From assembly GCA_963760375.1 (NCBI GenBank), contig CAVXCS010000006.1, positions 1 to 64,000 on the forward strand: 64,000 bases of DNA, in the 5' to 3' direction. The stretch comes from Pelagihabitans sp963760375 (GTDB lineage: Bacteria > Bacteroidota > Bacteroidia > Flavobacteriales > Flavobacteriaceae). The notes under the pieces were generated by a model, which was not told the origin of the DNA, ran no database searches, and saw only the letters and a list, made by a program, of their open reading frames with translations. The stretch's first letter is position 1. Each line of letters starts with the position of its first letter. Below are positions 8,590 through 17,273 of this stretch, piece after piece. Made by a program: the position numbers and the translations under genes.

Positions 8590-11500
8590 ATGAAGAAAGC
8601 TATCCAATCAGCTTTGATCATTGCTATGGTCCTATCATCGCTGAGTCTGTTCTCACAAAATCAAACTATTAGTGGTACTGTAACCGACAATTTCAATCAG
8701 CCTCTTTTTGGGGCAAATATTCTTGTAGAAGGCACAAATAGGGGAACTACGGCAGATCTTAACGGCTTCTATCAAATTGAAGCCGCCTCGGAAGAAACAC
8801 TTTTATTTTCATTTGTCGGTTTTAAGTCTCAAAGGATAATGGTCGGTTCTATTAATACGATCGATGTCACCCTTCAAACAGGTATAAACCTGGATGAAGT
8901 CATCTTATTAGGATATGGTACCACAACACGGGAAGAGCTCACCGATAATATCACCACTGTTACTGCGGATCAGATCAAAGAGATACCCGTACCATCGATT
9001 CAGGGAGCACTTATTGGGAAAACAGCTGGGGTGCAGATCACCCAGACGAGTGGCAGGGCAGAATCCGGCTTCAAAATCCGGGTTCGAGGGGTGGCTACCA
9101 TAAACGGCAACCAGGAACCACTCTATGTTATTGATGGCATTCCAATCGAAAAACAGGACAATAGTGTTAATCAATCTCCAATAAATGCGCTCATTGGCCT
9201 GAATCCAGAAGATATTGCATCCATAGAGATCTTAAAAGATGCCTCGGCAGCAGCCATCTATGGGTCCCGTGGTTCCAATGGCGTGGTATTGATCACCACC
9301 AAAAGCGGGCGTCAGGGCAAGACCCGTTTTACATTCCGAAGTTCGTATGGCTTCAGCGAAGCTCCAAATAAGCGAAATTGGCTAAATACGAATGAATATG
9401 TGGAATTGTATACGGAGGCTGCCCTCAATTCAGGATTCACGGAAGATGATGCGGCCTTTTTCTTTAACCTATTTGCGGAAAACGAGGCAGACTGGCGGGA
9501 AGGTGCTGTGGATACGGACTGGCAAGACCTCGCGCTGATCACTGGAAACATTCAGGACATAGGTTTTAGTGCCAGCGGCGGGGAAGGAAACACCACATTT
9601 TTTCTTTCAACGGGATATAACCGCACCAATAGTATCATTCCCGGAAATACCTTGGAGCGCTATAGTGTGCGTGCGAATATCGAGAATCAGAGCAATAACT
9701 GGCTTACTTTAGGTATGAACTCTAACTTTAGTAAAACCCAGCTTTCGCGTATTGCGAATGACTTTCAATTTGGAAACCCCGTAGAGGCCATTGCGCAGAT
9801 TCCATTTAGCAGCCCTTATCTCGAAGATGGCATTACCCCAAATACCAACACTACGCTTTACTACAACTTCTTAATGGACCAGTTTAATGGAGATTTCAAA
9901 TCGAACTTATGGAAGGCTTTTATGAAGGTATACGGTCAAGTGTCCCTTTCAAACAACTTGAATTTTAGATCAGAAATTGGGTATGATTATACCCAGCAGT
10001 TAGAGGAGCAGTTTTACGGAAGCATGACAGAATCTGCCTCCACCAATGGATATGGGGATGCCAATAATTTTGTCAACGAGAAGTACGTGATCAACAATTA
10101 CTTCACCCATGAACTAAGTCGTGAAAATTGGAATCTGCAAACCACGCTGGGGATGTCTTATGAAGAGAATCGAATAAAAACGCTTTTCGTAGGGGGTCAG
10201 GATTTCCCTTCAGACCAACTGCGCAAACTGAATACCGCCGGAGAGATCATCGGAGGCGAAACATCAGAATCTGCCTATAGTTTTGTTTCCTATTTTATGA
10301 GGGCCAATGCCACCCTTTGGGAGCGCTTCCTTCTTAAGGCAAGCATCCGGATCGATGGTTCCTCCCGCTTTGGTTCGGAAACCAAGTACGGAACTTTCCC
10401 CGCAGTTTCAGCAGGTTGGCTGCTTTCTAAGGAGGCATTTTTGAAAAACAACCAAACCATTTCGAACCTAAAGGCTCGCATCAGTTGGGGATTGACCGGG
10501 AATGCCAATATTGGAAATTTTGCAAGTAGAACCAATTTTGTTTCGATCACCTATAACCAAAATCCGGGATTTTATCTTGGAACCTTGGGAGATCCTAAAT
10601 TGAGTTGGGAAGATACTGCCCAATACAATTTTGGCTTAGACCTGGGTTTGTTTAAAAACCGTGTGAATACAAGTTTTGATTATTACATCAAAAATACGGA
10701 AGGTTTGCTCTTTCAGGTTCCTATACCCTATAGTAACGGCATCGGCTTGATCAATCAGAATACCGGGAATATCCAAAATAGGGGCTTCGAACTTACGTTG
10801 GACACAAAAAACATCCTTACCAAAGACTTTAGTTGGTCTACATCTCTCAACTTATCATGGAACAAAAATGAGGTAAAATCACTTCCCAATGGCGCGGATA
10901 TTGTACGAGATGAAAAAATAGTGCGAGAAGGAGAAACGGTAGCCTCTTTCTATATACAGGAATATGCCGGGGTAGACCCCACCAATGGAGATGCGCTGTT
11001 TTATCGCAACACGGAATTGCCCGACGGGAGTCTGGACCGTTCCACTACCAATGATTTTACCCAAGCAAGCAGGCGGGTACTGGGAAATCCTTTCCCCGAT
11101 ATCATTGGTGGCATGACCAATACCATTCGCTATAAAAATTTTGATTTCTCTTTCACTTTTCAAGGCCAATGGGGAGCGCAAATTTATAATGGTGGAGGTA
11201 TATACCAGTCAGCCAATGCCGATTTCTTTGACAACCAGACCCGCGATCAATTAAACAGATGGCAACAAGCGGGCGACATTACAAATGTTCCGCAGGCCAG
11301 ATTATTTGGTGGTAACGGCAACCAGAATTCATCCCGTTATTTAGAAGATTCCGACTTTATCAGACTAAGGAACCTCACTCTTGGATATACGTTACCCCCT
11401 TATATTACAGCAAAATTAAAATTAGACCGCATCCGCATTTATTTTACAGGCGTAAATCTATTGACCTTTACTGATTTTAAGGGTTGGGATCCTGAATCAA

Positions 11501-11601
11501 CTACAGACGCTTTTCAAGAAAATTCGCTGTTTTCTGGTCATACCTCATATTCTCCACCCCAGCCCCGCACACTAACCCTGGGATTCAATGTAGATTTTTA
11601 A
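8590..11601 (+). CDS. SusC/RagA-family TonB-dependent outer-membrane transporter
   Basis: The 1003-residue protein has a signal peptide (residues 1-22, ending LSLFSQ). A carboxypeptidase-regulatory-like fold follows (ISGTVTDNFNQPLFGANILV, about 27-95), then the TonB plug domain (about 108-215, with PLYVIDGIPI and ASAAAIYGSRGSNGVVLIT) and a 22-strand-type beta barrel to the C-terminal aromatic end (TLTLGFNVDF). The N-terminal STN signalling domain is absent, so it is probably not coupled to an anti-sigma factor. SusC proteins form a pedal-bin complex with the lipoprotein SusD and import glycans or peptides using TonB energy. The susD gene follows after 10 bp. No glycosidase or regulator is directly attached, so the substrate is open. 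The sulfatase and glycosidase-like genes within 20 kb make a sulfated or deoxy-sugar glycan plausible. Confidence 0.97.
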   Translation: MKKAIQSALIIAMVLSSLSLFSQNQTISGTVTDNFNQPLFGANILVEGTNRGTTADLNGFYQIEAASEETLLFSFVGFKSQRIMVGSINTIDVTLQTGINLDEVILLGYGTTTREELTDNITTVTADQIKEIPVPSIQGALIGKTAGVQITQTSGRAESGFKIRVRGVATINGNQEPLYVIDGIPIEKQDNSVNQSPINALIGLNPEDIASIEILKDASAAAIYGSRGSNGVVLITTKSGRQGKTRFTFRSSYGFSEAPNKRNWLNTNEYVELYTEAALNSGFTEDDAAFFFNLFAENEADWREGAVDTDWQDLALITGNIQDIGFSASGGEGNTTFFLSTGYNRTNSIIPGNTLERYSVRANIENQSNNWLTLGMNSNFSKTQLSRIANDFQFGNPVEAIAQIPFSSPYLEDGITPNTNTTLYYNFLMDQFNGDFKSNLWKAFMKVYGQVSLSNNLNFRSEIGYDYTQQLEEQFYGSMTESASTNGYGDANNFVNEKYVINNYFTHELSRENWNLQTTLGMSYEENRIKTLFVGGQDFPSDQLRKLNTAGEIIGGETSESAYSFVSYFMRANATLWERFLLKASIRIDGSSRFGSETKYGTFPAVSAGWLLSKEAFLKNNQTISNLKARISWGLTGNANIGNFASRTNFVSITYNQNPGFYLGTLGDPKLSWEDTAQYNFGLDLGLFKNRVNTSFDYYIKNTEGLLFQVPIPYSNGIGLINQNTGNIQNRGFELTLDTKNILTKDFSWSTSLNLSWNKNEVKSLPNGADIVRDEKIVREGETVASFYIQEYAGVDPTNGDALFYRNTELPDGSLDRSTTNDFTQASRRVLGNPFPDIIGGMTNTIRYKNFDFSFTFQGQWGAQIYNGGGIYQSANADFFDNQTRDQLNRWQQAGDITNVPQARLFGGNGNQNSSRYLEDSDFIRLRNLTLGYTLPPYITAKLKLDRIRIYFTGVNLLTFTDFKGWDPESTTDAFQENSLFSGHTSYSPPQPRTLTLGFNVDF

Positions 11602-11611
11602 AACTATCGAG

Positions 11612-12952
11612 ATGAAAAAACCATATATACTTCTTTTTATTTTAATTCTTATTTCAGGATGTGATGACAATCTAAACATAGACCCTACCGATGCGCTGAC
11701 GCCGGAGACACTTCTTGAAGATCCGCAAAACTTAGATAGACTGCTGATTTCCGCTTATACATTTGCAGGAATTCCACATGTTGGAAGAATTCAAACTGCA
11801 TCAGAGCTCTTAGCGAACGAAGGGAACCTGGCCTATAGGGGTTTTTTATTGGATTTCTTTGAATTTGATCGTAAGGTAATTATCCCTACCAATGATTTTG
11901 TCCGTATTCTTTGGGAATATAGCTACCGCTCAATTAACTTATGTAATATAATTCTTGAAAACCTGGAATCGATAGATGACCCTGTACGGAAGGCACAATT
12001 AGAAGGCGAAGCCAAATTTATTCGTGGCCTGTTATACTTCGAAATGGCTCGCTATTTCGCTTTGCCATATGAAGCTGGCAACAACAATGCTCAGCTGGCG
12101 TTGCCCATTGTTTTTGATGCCGTGACAGACGTAAGCCAGATCAGCTACCCTGGTCGGAATTCCCTGGAGGAAGTATATGCGCAAATTATTTCCGATTTGC
12201 AGGTTGCCTTTGACATACTTCCTCCAGACAACGGTTTCCGTGCCGACCGCTATGCAGCCCGTGCCATACTGGCCAGAGTATATTTGCAGCAAGAGAATTA
12301 TGTGGCAGCAAGGGATGCAGCCCATGATGTGTTGCAGAATAGTGGACATGTCTTGGCACCGGACATAGCTTCCGCATTTAATAATGAAGCAGATGGCATT
12401 GAAGATATTTTTGCCTGGCAAATAACTTCACAAGATGGACAGAATAGATTTAATACCTATTGGTCAACCCTCCAGTTCGGTGGAAATTCTCAAACAGCCG
12501 ATGTTACCATTGAACCTCCTTTCTTTGACCTTTTCAACGGTCTTGACGACCGGGCTACCTTTTTCTATTCGGGCAATGGCACCACGGTCAGCTCCAAATG
12601 GCAGAGTCGGTTTGCCAATGTGCCCTTTATCAGGATAGCTGAGATGCACCTGATACGGGCCGAGAGTAATTTTCGGGAAGGGAGCAATCTTGGATTAGTC
12701 CCCGAAGAGGAGATCAATGCTTTACGGGCTCGCTCCAATGCGGCGCCCATTTTAGGAATCACATTGCAGGATATACTGGAAGAACGACAACGTGAACTTG
12801 CATTTGAAGGCCATCGCTTTCATGATGCGAAACGCCTGCAGGAAACTATTGATGGCCTCCCCTATAATGCCGATAATTTGGTAATGCCAATCCCTCAAGC
12901 TGATATTGACACCAATCCCAACCTGATACAAAACCCGGGGTATACGAATTGA
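11612..12952 (+). CDS. SusD/RagB-family glycan-binding lipoprotein
   Basis: The 446-residue lipoprotein has a lipobox ending at Cys17 (LILISGC) followed by Asp-Asp, an acidic start that fits surface export of lipoproteins in this phylum. The family pattern is clear: early TPR-like helices with LYFEMARYFALPY (residues about 139-151), AARAILARVYLQ in the middle, and the closing ILEERQRELAFEGHRFHDAK with MPIPQADIDTNPNLIQNPGY. SusD sits as a lid on its SusC partner and captures ligand at the cell surface. It is 10 bp downstream of the SusC gene and certainly co-transcribed. At 446 residues it is somewhat shorter than many SusD proteins (about 500), which suggests smaller surface loops. The ligand cannot be told from sequence alone. 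Confidence 0.96.
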   Translation: MKKPYILLFILILISGCDDNLNIDPTDALTPETLLEDPQNLDRLLISAYTFAGIPHVGRIQTASELLANEGNLAYRGFLLDFFEFDRKVIIPTNDFVRILWEYSYRSINLCNIILENLESIDDPVRKAQLEGEAKFIRGLLYFEMARYFALPYEAGNNNAQLALPIVFDAVTDVSQISYPGRNSLEEVYAQIISDLQVAFDILPPDNGFRADRYAARAILARVYLQQENYVAARDAAHDVLQNSGHVLAPDIASAFNNEADGIEDIFAWQITSQDGQNRFNTYWSTLQFGGNSQTADVTIEPPFFDLFNGLDDRATFFYSGNGTTVSSKWQSRFANVPFIRIAEMHLIRAESNFREGSNLGLVPEEEINALRARSNAAPILGITLQDILEERQRELAFEGHRFHDAKRLQETIDGLPYNADNLVMPIPQADIDTNPNLIQNPGYTN

Positions 12953-12979
12953 CATAATGCTAAGTTGTCATAAGTAATT

Positions 12980-13070
12980 ATTTCGAAGCGCTAAAAAAAC
13001 ATAATGTTTACAAGATAGCTACCGCCTATGCTATTGGTGAAATTTTGTTGGTGTTGATTGGGATTTTTAG
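12980..13070 (+). pseudogene. Chimeric remnant: TPR-regulator N-terminus joined to a DUF6090 helix
   Basis: One open frame reads FEALKKHNVYKIATAYAI, the typical opening of the TPR-regulator family, and then GEILLVLIGIF, the membrane-helix signature of DUF6090. The join lies at the shared AYAIG-like sequence. There is no start codon, and the frame runs on into the inverted repeat. It looks like a scar of recombination between two gene families that are both present nearby. Confidence 0.5.
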
Positions 13071-13085
13071 ACTAACGAATATAAG

Positions 13086-13164
13086 CCTCCCCTCCTTGGA
13101 GGGGATCGAGGGGTGGGTAAAGGTGAGTTCAAAACCCACCCCTAGCCCCTCCCAAGAGGGGGAA
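13086..13164. repeat. GC-rich inverted repeat, REP/MITE-like
   Basis: CCTCCCCTCCTTGGAGGGG and CGAGGGGTGGGT on the left face ACCCACCCCTAGCCCCTCCC and AAGAGGGGG on the right, around a short GTGAGTTCAAA centre. The whole is about 78 bp and GC-rich in an AT-rich gap. Palindromes of this composition are dispersed in Bacteroidota genomes. It ends 12 bp before the DUF6090 start. Confidence 0.75.
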
Positions 13165-13175
13165 AATACCGTATT

Positions 13176-13895
13176 ATGATTAAATTTTTTAGGCAAATAA
13201 GACAACAACTGCTTACCGATAACAAATTCAGCAAATACCTGCTTTATGCCATTGGCGAAATCCTTTTGGTTATTATTGGTATTCTCATAGCGCTTCAAAT
13301 CAACAATAAAAACCAGGAAAACAACAATCTTGGTTTGGAAAAGGAGTACCTGTTGTTCATGCAATCGGAACTCAAGATCGATTCAGAAAATCTCGCTGAA
13401 CTTATCGAAAATCTGACTGCTGTGAACCAAGGGCTTGATACGATCATCGCGAATCTTGAAACTGACAACAAGTTTCCTGTTGATACCATTGCCAAACTGT
13501 ATCAGCCCATCTTTTATGTTCCGAATTTTAGAGGTCACACGGAGACCTTTGAATCCATAGAAGCAAGCGGTCACCTTTCGCTGGTAAGGAACATCAATAT
13601 CAATCATGATTATTTCACATTATTAAAACAGTATGAAACTTTCTATAAATACTTCGATGATGTTTTTCTTTCGTTTGCCATTGATTTTACGAAGGAAGCA
13701 AGCCGCTATTTTGCCTTTGATACGATGCGGTTAACAGATGCACAATATGCGTATTCGCAAGATTCCAAAAATACCATCATGATGTCTAAATTTACCCGAA
13801 GTGCGATTATCGGCCATGCGAAAGGAAGCCATCGAACGGTTAAAAAATTGATGGACACCATTGATACGGAAATAACCAGTAGATTTAAAGAATGA
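13176..13895 (+). CDS. DUF6090 family membrane protein
   Basis: This intact 239-residue protein begins MIKFFRQIRQQLLTDNKFSK, then YLLYAIGEILLVIIGILIAL and QINNKNQ, the family signature of an amphipathic start and one membrane helix (about residues 21-41). The rest (about 45-239) is predicted largely helical and should face the periplasm or cytoplasm as a soluble domain. It ends in KLMDTIDTEITSRFKE, the coiled tail that the broken copy at 3231-3996 has lost to a frameshift. The start of the next gene overlaps its stop by 4 nt (ATGA), so the two are translationally coupled. The function of DUF6090 is not known. Flavobacteria carry many paralogues, often in variable regions, and there are three here. 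Confidence 0.85.
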   Translation: MIKFFRQIRQQLLTDNKFSKYLLYAIGEILLVIIGILIALQINNKNQENNNLGLEKEYLLFMQSELKIDSENLAELIENLTAVNQGLDTIIANLETDNKFPVDTIAKLYQPIFYVPNFRGHTETFESIEASGHLSLVRNININHDYFTLLKQYETFYKYFDDVFLSFAIDFTKEASRYFAFDTMRLTDAQYAYSQDSKNTIMMSKFTRSAIIGHAKGSHRTVKKLMDTIDTEITSRFKE

Positions 13896-14743
13896 AAAAA
13901 CCTTTCATCATGTCAGTCTCCCTAAAATTTCGCATCCTTTACCTTATACTGGTTCTGGCCTCCTGTGGAAAAGATTCCCCCGCGACCGAACCACAAGTCA
14001 TGAACGACCCTCCCCCCGTAAATCAACCCCCACCGGAAACAACGCCACCAACGCCATCCGATCCACCCTTCGACGGTACCATTTTCTTGGATCCGAATAT
14101 CATCACCGATAACGACAAAACCACTTTTGAGAGCCTTTCCTACGCAGGGCAGGGTTCCAGAACCATGTTCGATAGAAGGGTGGATGCTTTCATTACGGTC
14201 AATGCATTTCTGTTCGATGTGGCCTATGATGACGGCTTGAATTTGGAAATACAGGTGAACCCCGAATTTCAAACCGAGGAACTGGCTGGCGAAGTCTCGG
14301 AAAAATACGCGGTGATCATTGGCAGGCTGCCCACCGCACTTCGACAAGAAGTGGAAACGGTGTGGATACATAAGGGTCTTGAACCCTTCGGCGGCGGGAA
14401 CAACAATATCCTGATCCATATCGATCAGGCAGTGCTTTACGAAAATGATGGCATCCTGGAAGAAACCCTCGTACATGAGGCATCGCATACTTCACTTGAC
14501 GCCATGCATGCCGCTTCCTCAGCTTGGCTTGCGGCACAGCAAGCCGACAACAATTTTATCTCGACCTATGCGCGCGACAATCCCGAGCGTGAGGATATTG
14601 CTGAAAGTTTTCTGATGTATGTGGCGATCCGTTTTCGATCCGATCGAATTTCGGATGCCCTTGAAACTACGGTTATGGAAACCATGCCAAATCGCATTGA
14701 ATACTTTGATGGGGCATCCCTCAACATGTACCCCATTGAATAG
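13892..14743 (+). CDS. Lipoprotein with a HExxH zinc-peptidase-like motif
   Basis: The 283-residue protein has a leader ending in the lipobox LVLASC (Cys25) and a proline-rich linker (residues about 38-60, PPPVNQPPPETTPPTPSDPP). The globular domain carries HEASH at 195-199 followed by TSLD, the zinc-binding HExxH helix of metallopeptidases. EDIAESFLMY at about 234-243 offers a candidate third ligand, Glu238, 39 residues after the second His. A preceding strand, NNNILIHIDQAVLYE, fits the edge strand that lies beside substrate in such enzymes. The protein would be anchored in the outer membrane. ATG 13892 overlaps the upstream DUF6090 stop; an ATG at 13910 is also possible and shortens the leader. 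I cannot place it in a named peptidase family, so protease activity is inferred. Confidence 0.75.
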   Translation: MKKPFIMSVSLKFRILYLILVLASCGKDSPATEPQVMNDPPPVNQPPPETTPPTPSDPPFDGTIFLDPNIITDNDKTTFESLSYAGQGSRTMFDRRVDAFITVNAFLFDVAYDDGLNLEIQVNPEFQTEELAGEVSEKYAVIIGRLPTALRQEVETVWIHKGLEPFGGGNNNILIHIDQAVLYENDGILEETLVHEASHTSLDAMHAASSAWLAAQQADNNFISTYARDNPEREDIAESFLMYVAIRFRSDRISDALETTVMETMPNRIEYFDGASLNMYPIE

Positions 14744-14830
14744 CACCTCGTGTAAAAACTGTCCTTTTTTCGTACCTTTAAGTGACCTCAAAAATGGCGG
14801 TCCATTGCCGTAATTTTTCACCCATGAAAT

Positions 14831-14920
14831 TCAGGGAGTAATTCCTAAAGCGATAGGCGCATAAATATGTCCTCCCATGAAGAAAACGCCGATAAAGGCA
14901 AGATAAAGTCCGAGGATTAA
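14831..14920 (-). pseudogene. Short coding-like remnant of a membrane protein
   Basis: Between two stops the minus strand reads 29 residues, LILGLYLAFIGVFFMGGHIY then APIALGITP, which looks like the last membrane helix and tail of a real protein. There is no start codon and nothing matching upstream. It is a low-confidence call, made only because the residue pattern is unlike random translation. Confidence 0.25.
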
Positions 14921-14962
14921 TCATCGAACATGGCCTACATACATCATTAAAAGCAATCTCTT

Positions 14963-15874
14963 ATGAGCAAAAATTTAAAAGTGGCAGCAGCACAACTCGC
15001 CCCTGTTTTTTTAAATAAGGAAAAGACGCTCGATAAGGCCTGCAAAGCGATACGGGAAGCCGGGTCAAAAGGGGCTAAATTGATCGTTTTTCCGGAAGCC
15101 TTTCTATCCGGATACCCAGACTGGGTTTGGCTCATACCCAACAGCAAGGGCGCTGCCCTTAACGAACTCTACATAAAGCTCGTTGACAATGCCGTTTCGG
15201 TTCCCGAACAAGCTACGGAAAAACTCTGCAAAGCGGCAAAGGAGGCCGGTATCAATGTCGTAATGGGCATGAACGAACGCAATACGGAGACCAGTGGCAC
15301 AAGTCTGTACAACAGCCTCCTATTTATTGACGAACAGGGTGAAATTTTAGGAAAACACCGCAAACTTATTCCCACGGGTGGGGAACGACTGATATGGGCA
15401 CAGGGCAATGGAAGTACCTTGAAATCTTACGCCACCTCGGCGGGAAAAATAGCCGGACTCATCTGCTGGGAAAACTTTATGCCTTTGGCAAGAAATGCCA
15501 TTTACGAATGTGGAACCCAGATCTTGGTGGCGCCAACATGGGACAAGAGCCCGAACTGGTTGCAGACCATGCAACACGTCGCCAGAGAGGGCGGATTATT
15601 TGTGATCAGCTGCTGTATGGCCTTAAAAATGGAGGATATACCCGACGAATATGATTTTAAGCAGCTCTACCCAAAAGGCAGGGCGTGGATCAATCCCGGA
15701 AACAGTTGTATCATCAATCCGAAGGGCCAGTTGTTGGCCGGACCCCTGGAAGCCGAAGAAGGCATCTTATATGCCGATCTGAACATGGACGACATCTTGG
15801 AAGCCAAGCGTATGTTCGATGCGGTAGGGCACTATGCCAGACCCGACGTTTTCAATTTTAGCGTTAATTCTTAA
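14963..15874 (+). CDS. Nitrilase-family C-N hydrolase
   Basis: The 303-residue protein shows the complete Glu-Lys-Cys triad of the nitrilase superfamily: Glu45 in FPEAFLSGYPDW, Lys134 in KHRKLIPT and Cys168 in LICWENFMPLAR. The CWEN surroundings and the motifs YNSLLFID, GGERLIWAQGNG and TWDKSPNW place it with true nitrilases and aliphatic-nitrile hydrolases (branch 1), which turn nitriles into acids and ammonia. Amidases of other branches carry different residues after the Cys. It has no signal peptide and is cytosolic. Such enzymes usually form helical oligomers through the C-terminal region. It stands alone, with more than 100 bp on each side, so no pathway context is offered. The natural substrate is unknown. 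Confidence 0.92.
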   Translation: MSKNLKVAAAQLAPVFLNKEKTLDKACKAIREAGSKGAKLIVFPEAFLSGYPDWVWLIPNSKGAALNELYIKLVDNAVSVPEQATEKLCKAAKEAGINVVMGMNERNTETSGTSLYNSLLFIDEQGEILGKHRKLIPTGGERLIWAQGNGSTLKSYATSAGKIAGLICWENFMPLARNAIYECGTQILVAPTWDKSPNWLQTMQHVAREGGLFVISCCMALKMEDIPDEYDFKQLYPKGRAWINPGNSCIINPKGQLLAGPLEAEEGILYADLNMDDILEAKRMFDAVGHYARPDVFNFSVNS

Positions 15875-15979
15875 AATGGACACCGACCACTAACTTTGGA
15901 ATGAAGCCTGGCTGGCCCCAGGAAATACCGTCAACGGATCAAAATTATTATATAAGGCCTGATTAAATTGCGATGACCC

Positions 15980-16801
15980 ATGAAAGATTTCGAATTGTTT
16001 GAACCCAAAACCTGGCTGGAGCTACAGGAGTACCTGTTCAAGGAAAAAGACAAAAAAATCGATAGATTTAGAACCCCCTATGCCTATATGGGCGTATCCA
16101 ACGCAGCATTTGGCTTGGAAACCAGTCTGCAAAGATTGGGCAGAATACCCTCGAAAGTAGAGGGCACCATGGTCAGGAATTTTCAAAAATACTCCCCGAT
16201 CAACACCTTGATCGATGATTATAACAACTTTTGGAACTGGCTGTCACTGGGGCAACACCACGGACTTCCTACAAGGCTTATCGACTGGACGCATTCCCCG
16301 AACGTTGCACTACATTTTTTAACGGAGGATATGGGCACTTATGATGTAGACGGTGCCATTTGGATGGCCAATTACATCGAACTAAGGGACATTCTGCCGG
16401 AGGAACTTAAAACCCCTATCCTGAGTAGGGGCAATTATTCCTTTAGTTCGATGGAACTGAAAGAAATCATCGGCAATTCCATTGAGGAACTATATGATTT
16501 TTCAAACAGGAATTCGAATGCCATGGTGTTTTTTGAACCCCCATCGATTGACGACCGGATCATCAACCAATTCGCCCTATTTTCGTTCATGCTCGACCCC
16601 GATTCCAATCCATTGGACTGGCTTAAAAACCATCCCCACGCCTTAAAAAAAGTAATTATTCCGGCTTCCTTGAAATGGGAAATCAGGGACAAGCTCGATC
16701 AAGCGAATATTACGGAACGGATCATTTACCCCGGTCTGGAGGGCATTTCAAAATGGCTAAAACGTTGGTATAGCGACAAAAACAAAATCGGGAAATTATA
16801 A
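15980..16801 (+). CDS. FRG-domain protein
   Basis: The 273-residue protein has the FRG domain core: AYMGVSNAAFGLETSLQRL (residues about 36-54, where the name-giving F-R-G is here Y-M-G), then WLSLGQHHGLPTRLIDWT and HSPNVALHFLT (about 88-116). FRG domains occur alone or fused to other modules and are often found in mobile or defence regions; their biochemical role is not established. The C-terminal part (about 150-273) contains FFEPPSIDDRIINQFALFSF and a basic end, both standard in stand-alone members. There is no signal peptide. Neighbours (nitrilase, small membrane protein) are separately spaced and give no functional hint. The domain call is firm; the function is unknown. Confidence 0.85.
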   Translation: MKDFELFEPKTWLELQEYLFKEKDKKIDRFRTPYAYMGVSNAAFGLETSLQRLGRIPSKVEGTMVRNFQKYSPINTLIDDYNNFWNWLSLGQHHGLPTRLIDWTHSPNVALHFLTEDMGTYDVDGAIWMANYIELRDILPEELKTPILSRGNYSFSSMELKEIIGNSIEELYDFSNRNSNAMVFFEPPSIDDRIINQFALFSFMLDPDSNPLDWLKNHPHALKKVIIPASLKWEIRDKLDQANITERIIYPGLEGISKWLKRWYSDKNKIGKL

Positions 16802-16881
16802 CACGGTTCAAGCAGCCCTAAATTCAAAATTGCCATGAAGCGCTTAAGCATTGCCGATAACCCATTTTAAACAAATAAGCC

Positions 16882-17202
16882 ATGGAAAGACTAAAAAAGA
16901 TAAGGGTATATCCTTTCGCAAAATTTCAAGCATTGCTAACGGCACTGCTGGGCCTATTGGCCGGGATATATTATTCATTCGGCGGATTGCTTGTTGATGG
17001 CCTCGTAAGTTTGGGCTGGATCAGCTCTTCTGAAACCCCGGGATTGAGTTACGGAACCGTTCTGGCCTTTGGGGCGTTGATCGGTATGCCCTTGATAGCC
17101 GCAGCCGTTGGGTTTGTGGTAGGGCTGGTGGAAGCTGTTTTATATAATTGGACCGCAAAATGGTTCGGGGGCATCAAAATCGATTTCGCACAATACGGGT
17201 AA
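16882..17202 (+). CDS. Small inner-membrane protein, DUF3566-like pattern
   Basis: The 106-residue protein has two long hydrophobic stretches, about residues 14-38 (AKFQALLTALLGLLAGIYYSF) and 63-90 (VLAFGALIGMPLIAAAVGFV, then VGLVEAVLYN). A basic N-terminus (MERLKKIRVYPFAKFQ) precedes them. The two-helix layout, with small residues in the second helix, resembles short DUF3566-type transmembrane proteins, but I am not sure of the family. It follows the FRG gene by 80 bp and precedes the glycosidase-like lipoprotein by about 70 bp, all on the same strand. A structural or accessory membrane role is the most that can be said. Confidence 0.7.
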   Translation: MERLKKIRVYPFAKFQALLTALLGLLAGIYYSFGGLLVDGLVSLGWISSSETPGLSYGTVLAFGALIGMPLIAAAVGFVVGLVEAVLYNWTAKWFGGIKIDFAQYG

Positions 17203-17273
17203 CAAAATTATTTGACGCCGATCATATCAGGAGTAGAAAAGGACATCAGCAAATCGATACCATACAAAGCACT

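Noticed and set aside
15980..17202. Anti-phage defence island
   Set aside because: One FRG-domain protein and one small membrane protein are not enough; no nuclease, helicase, toxin or other defence gene is adjacent.
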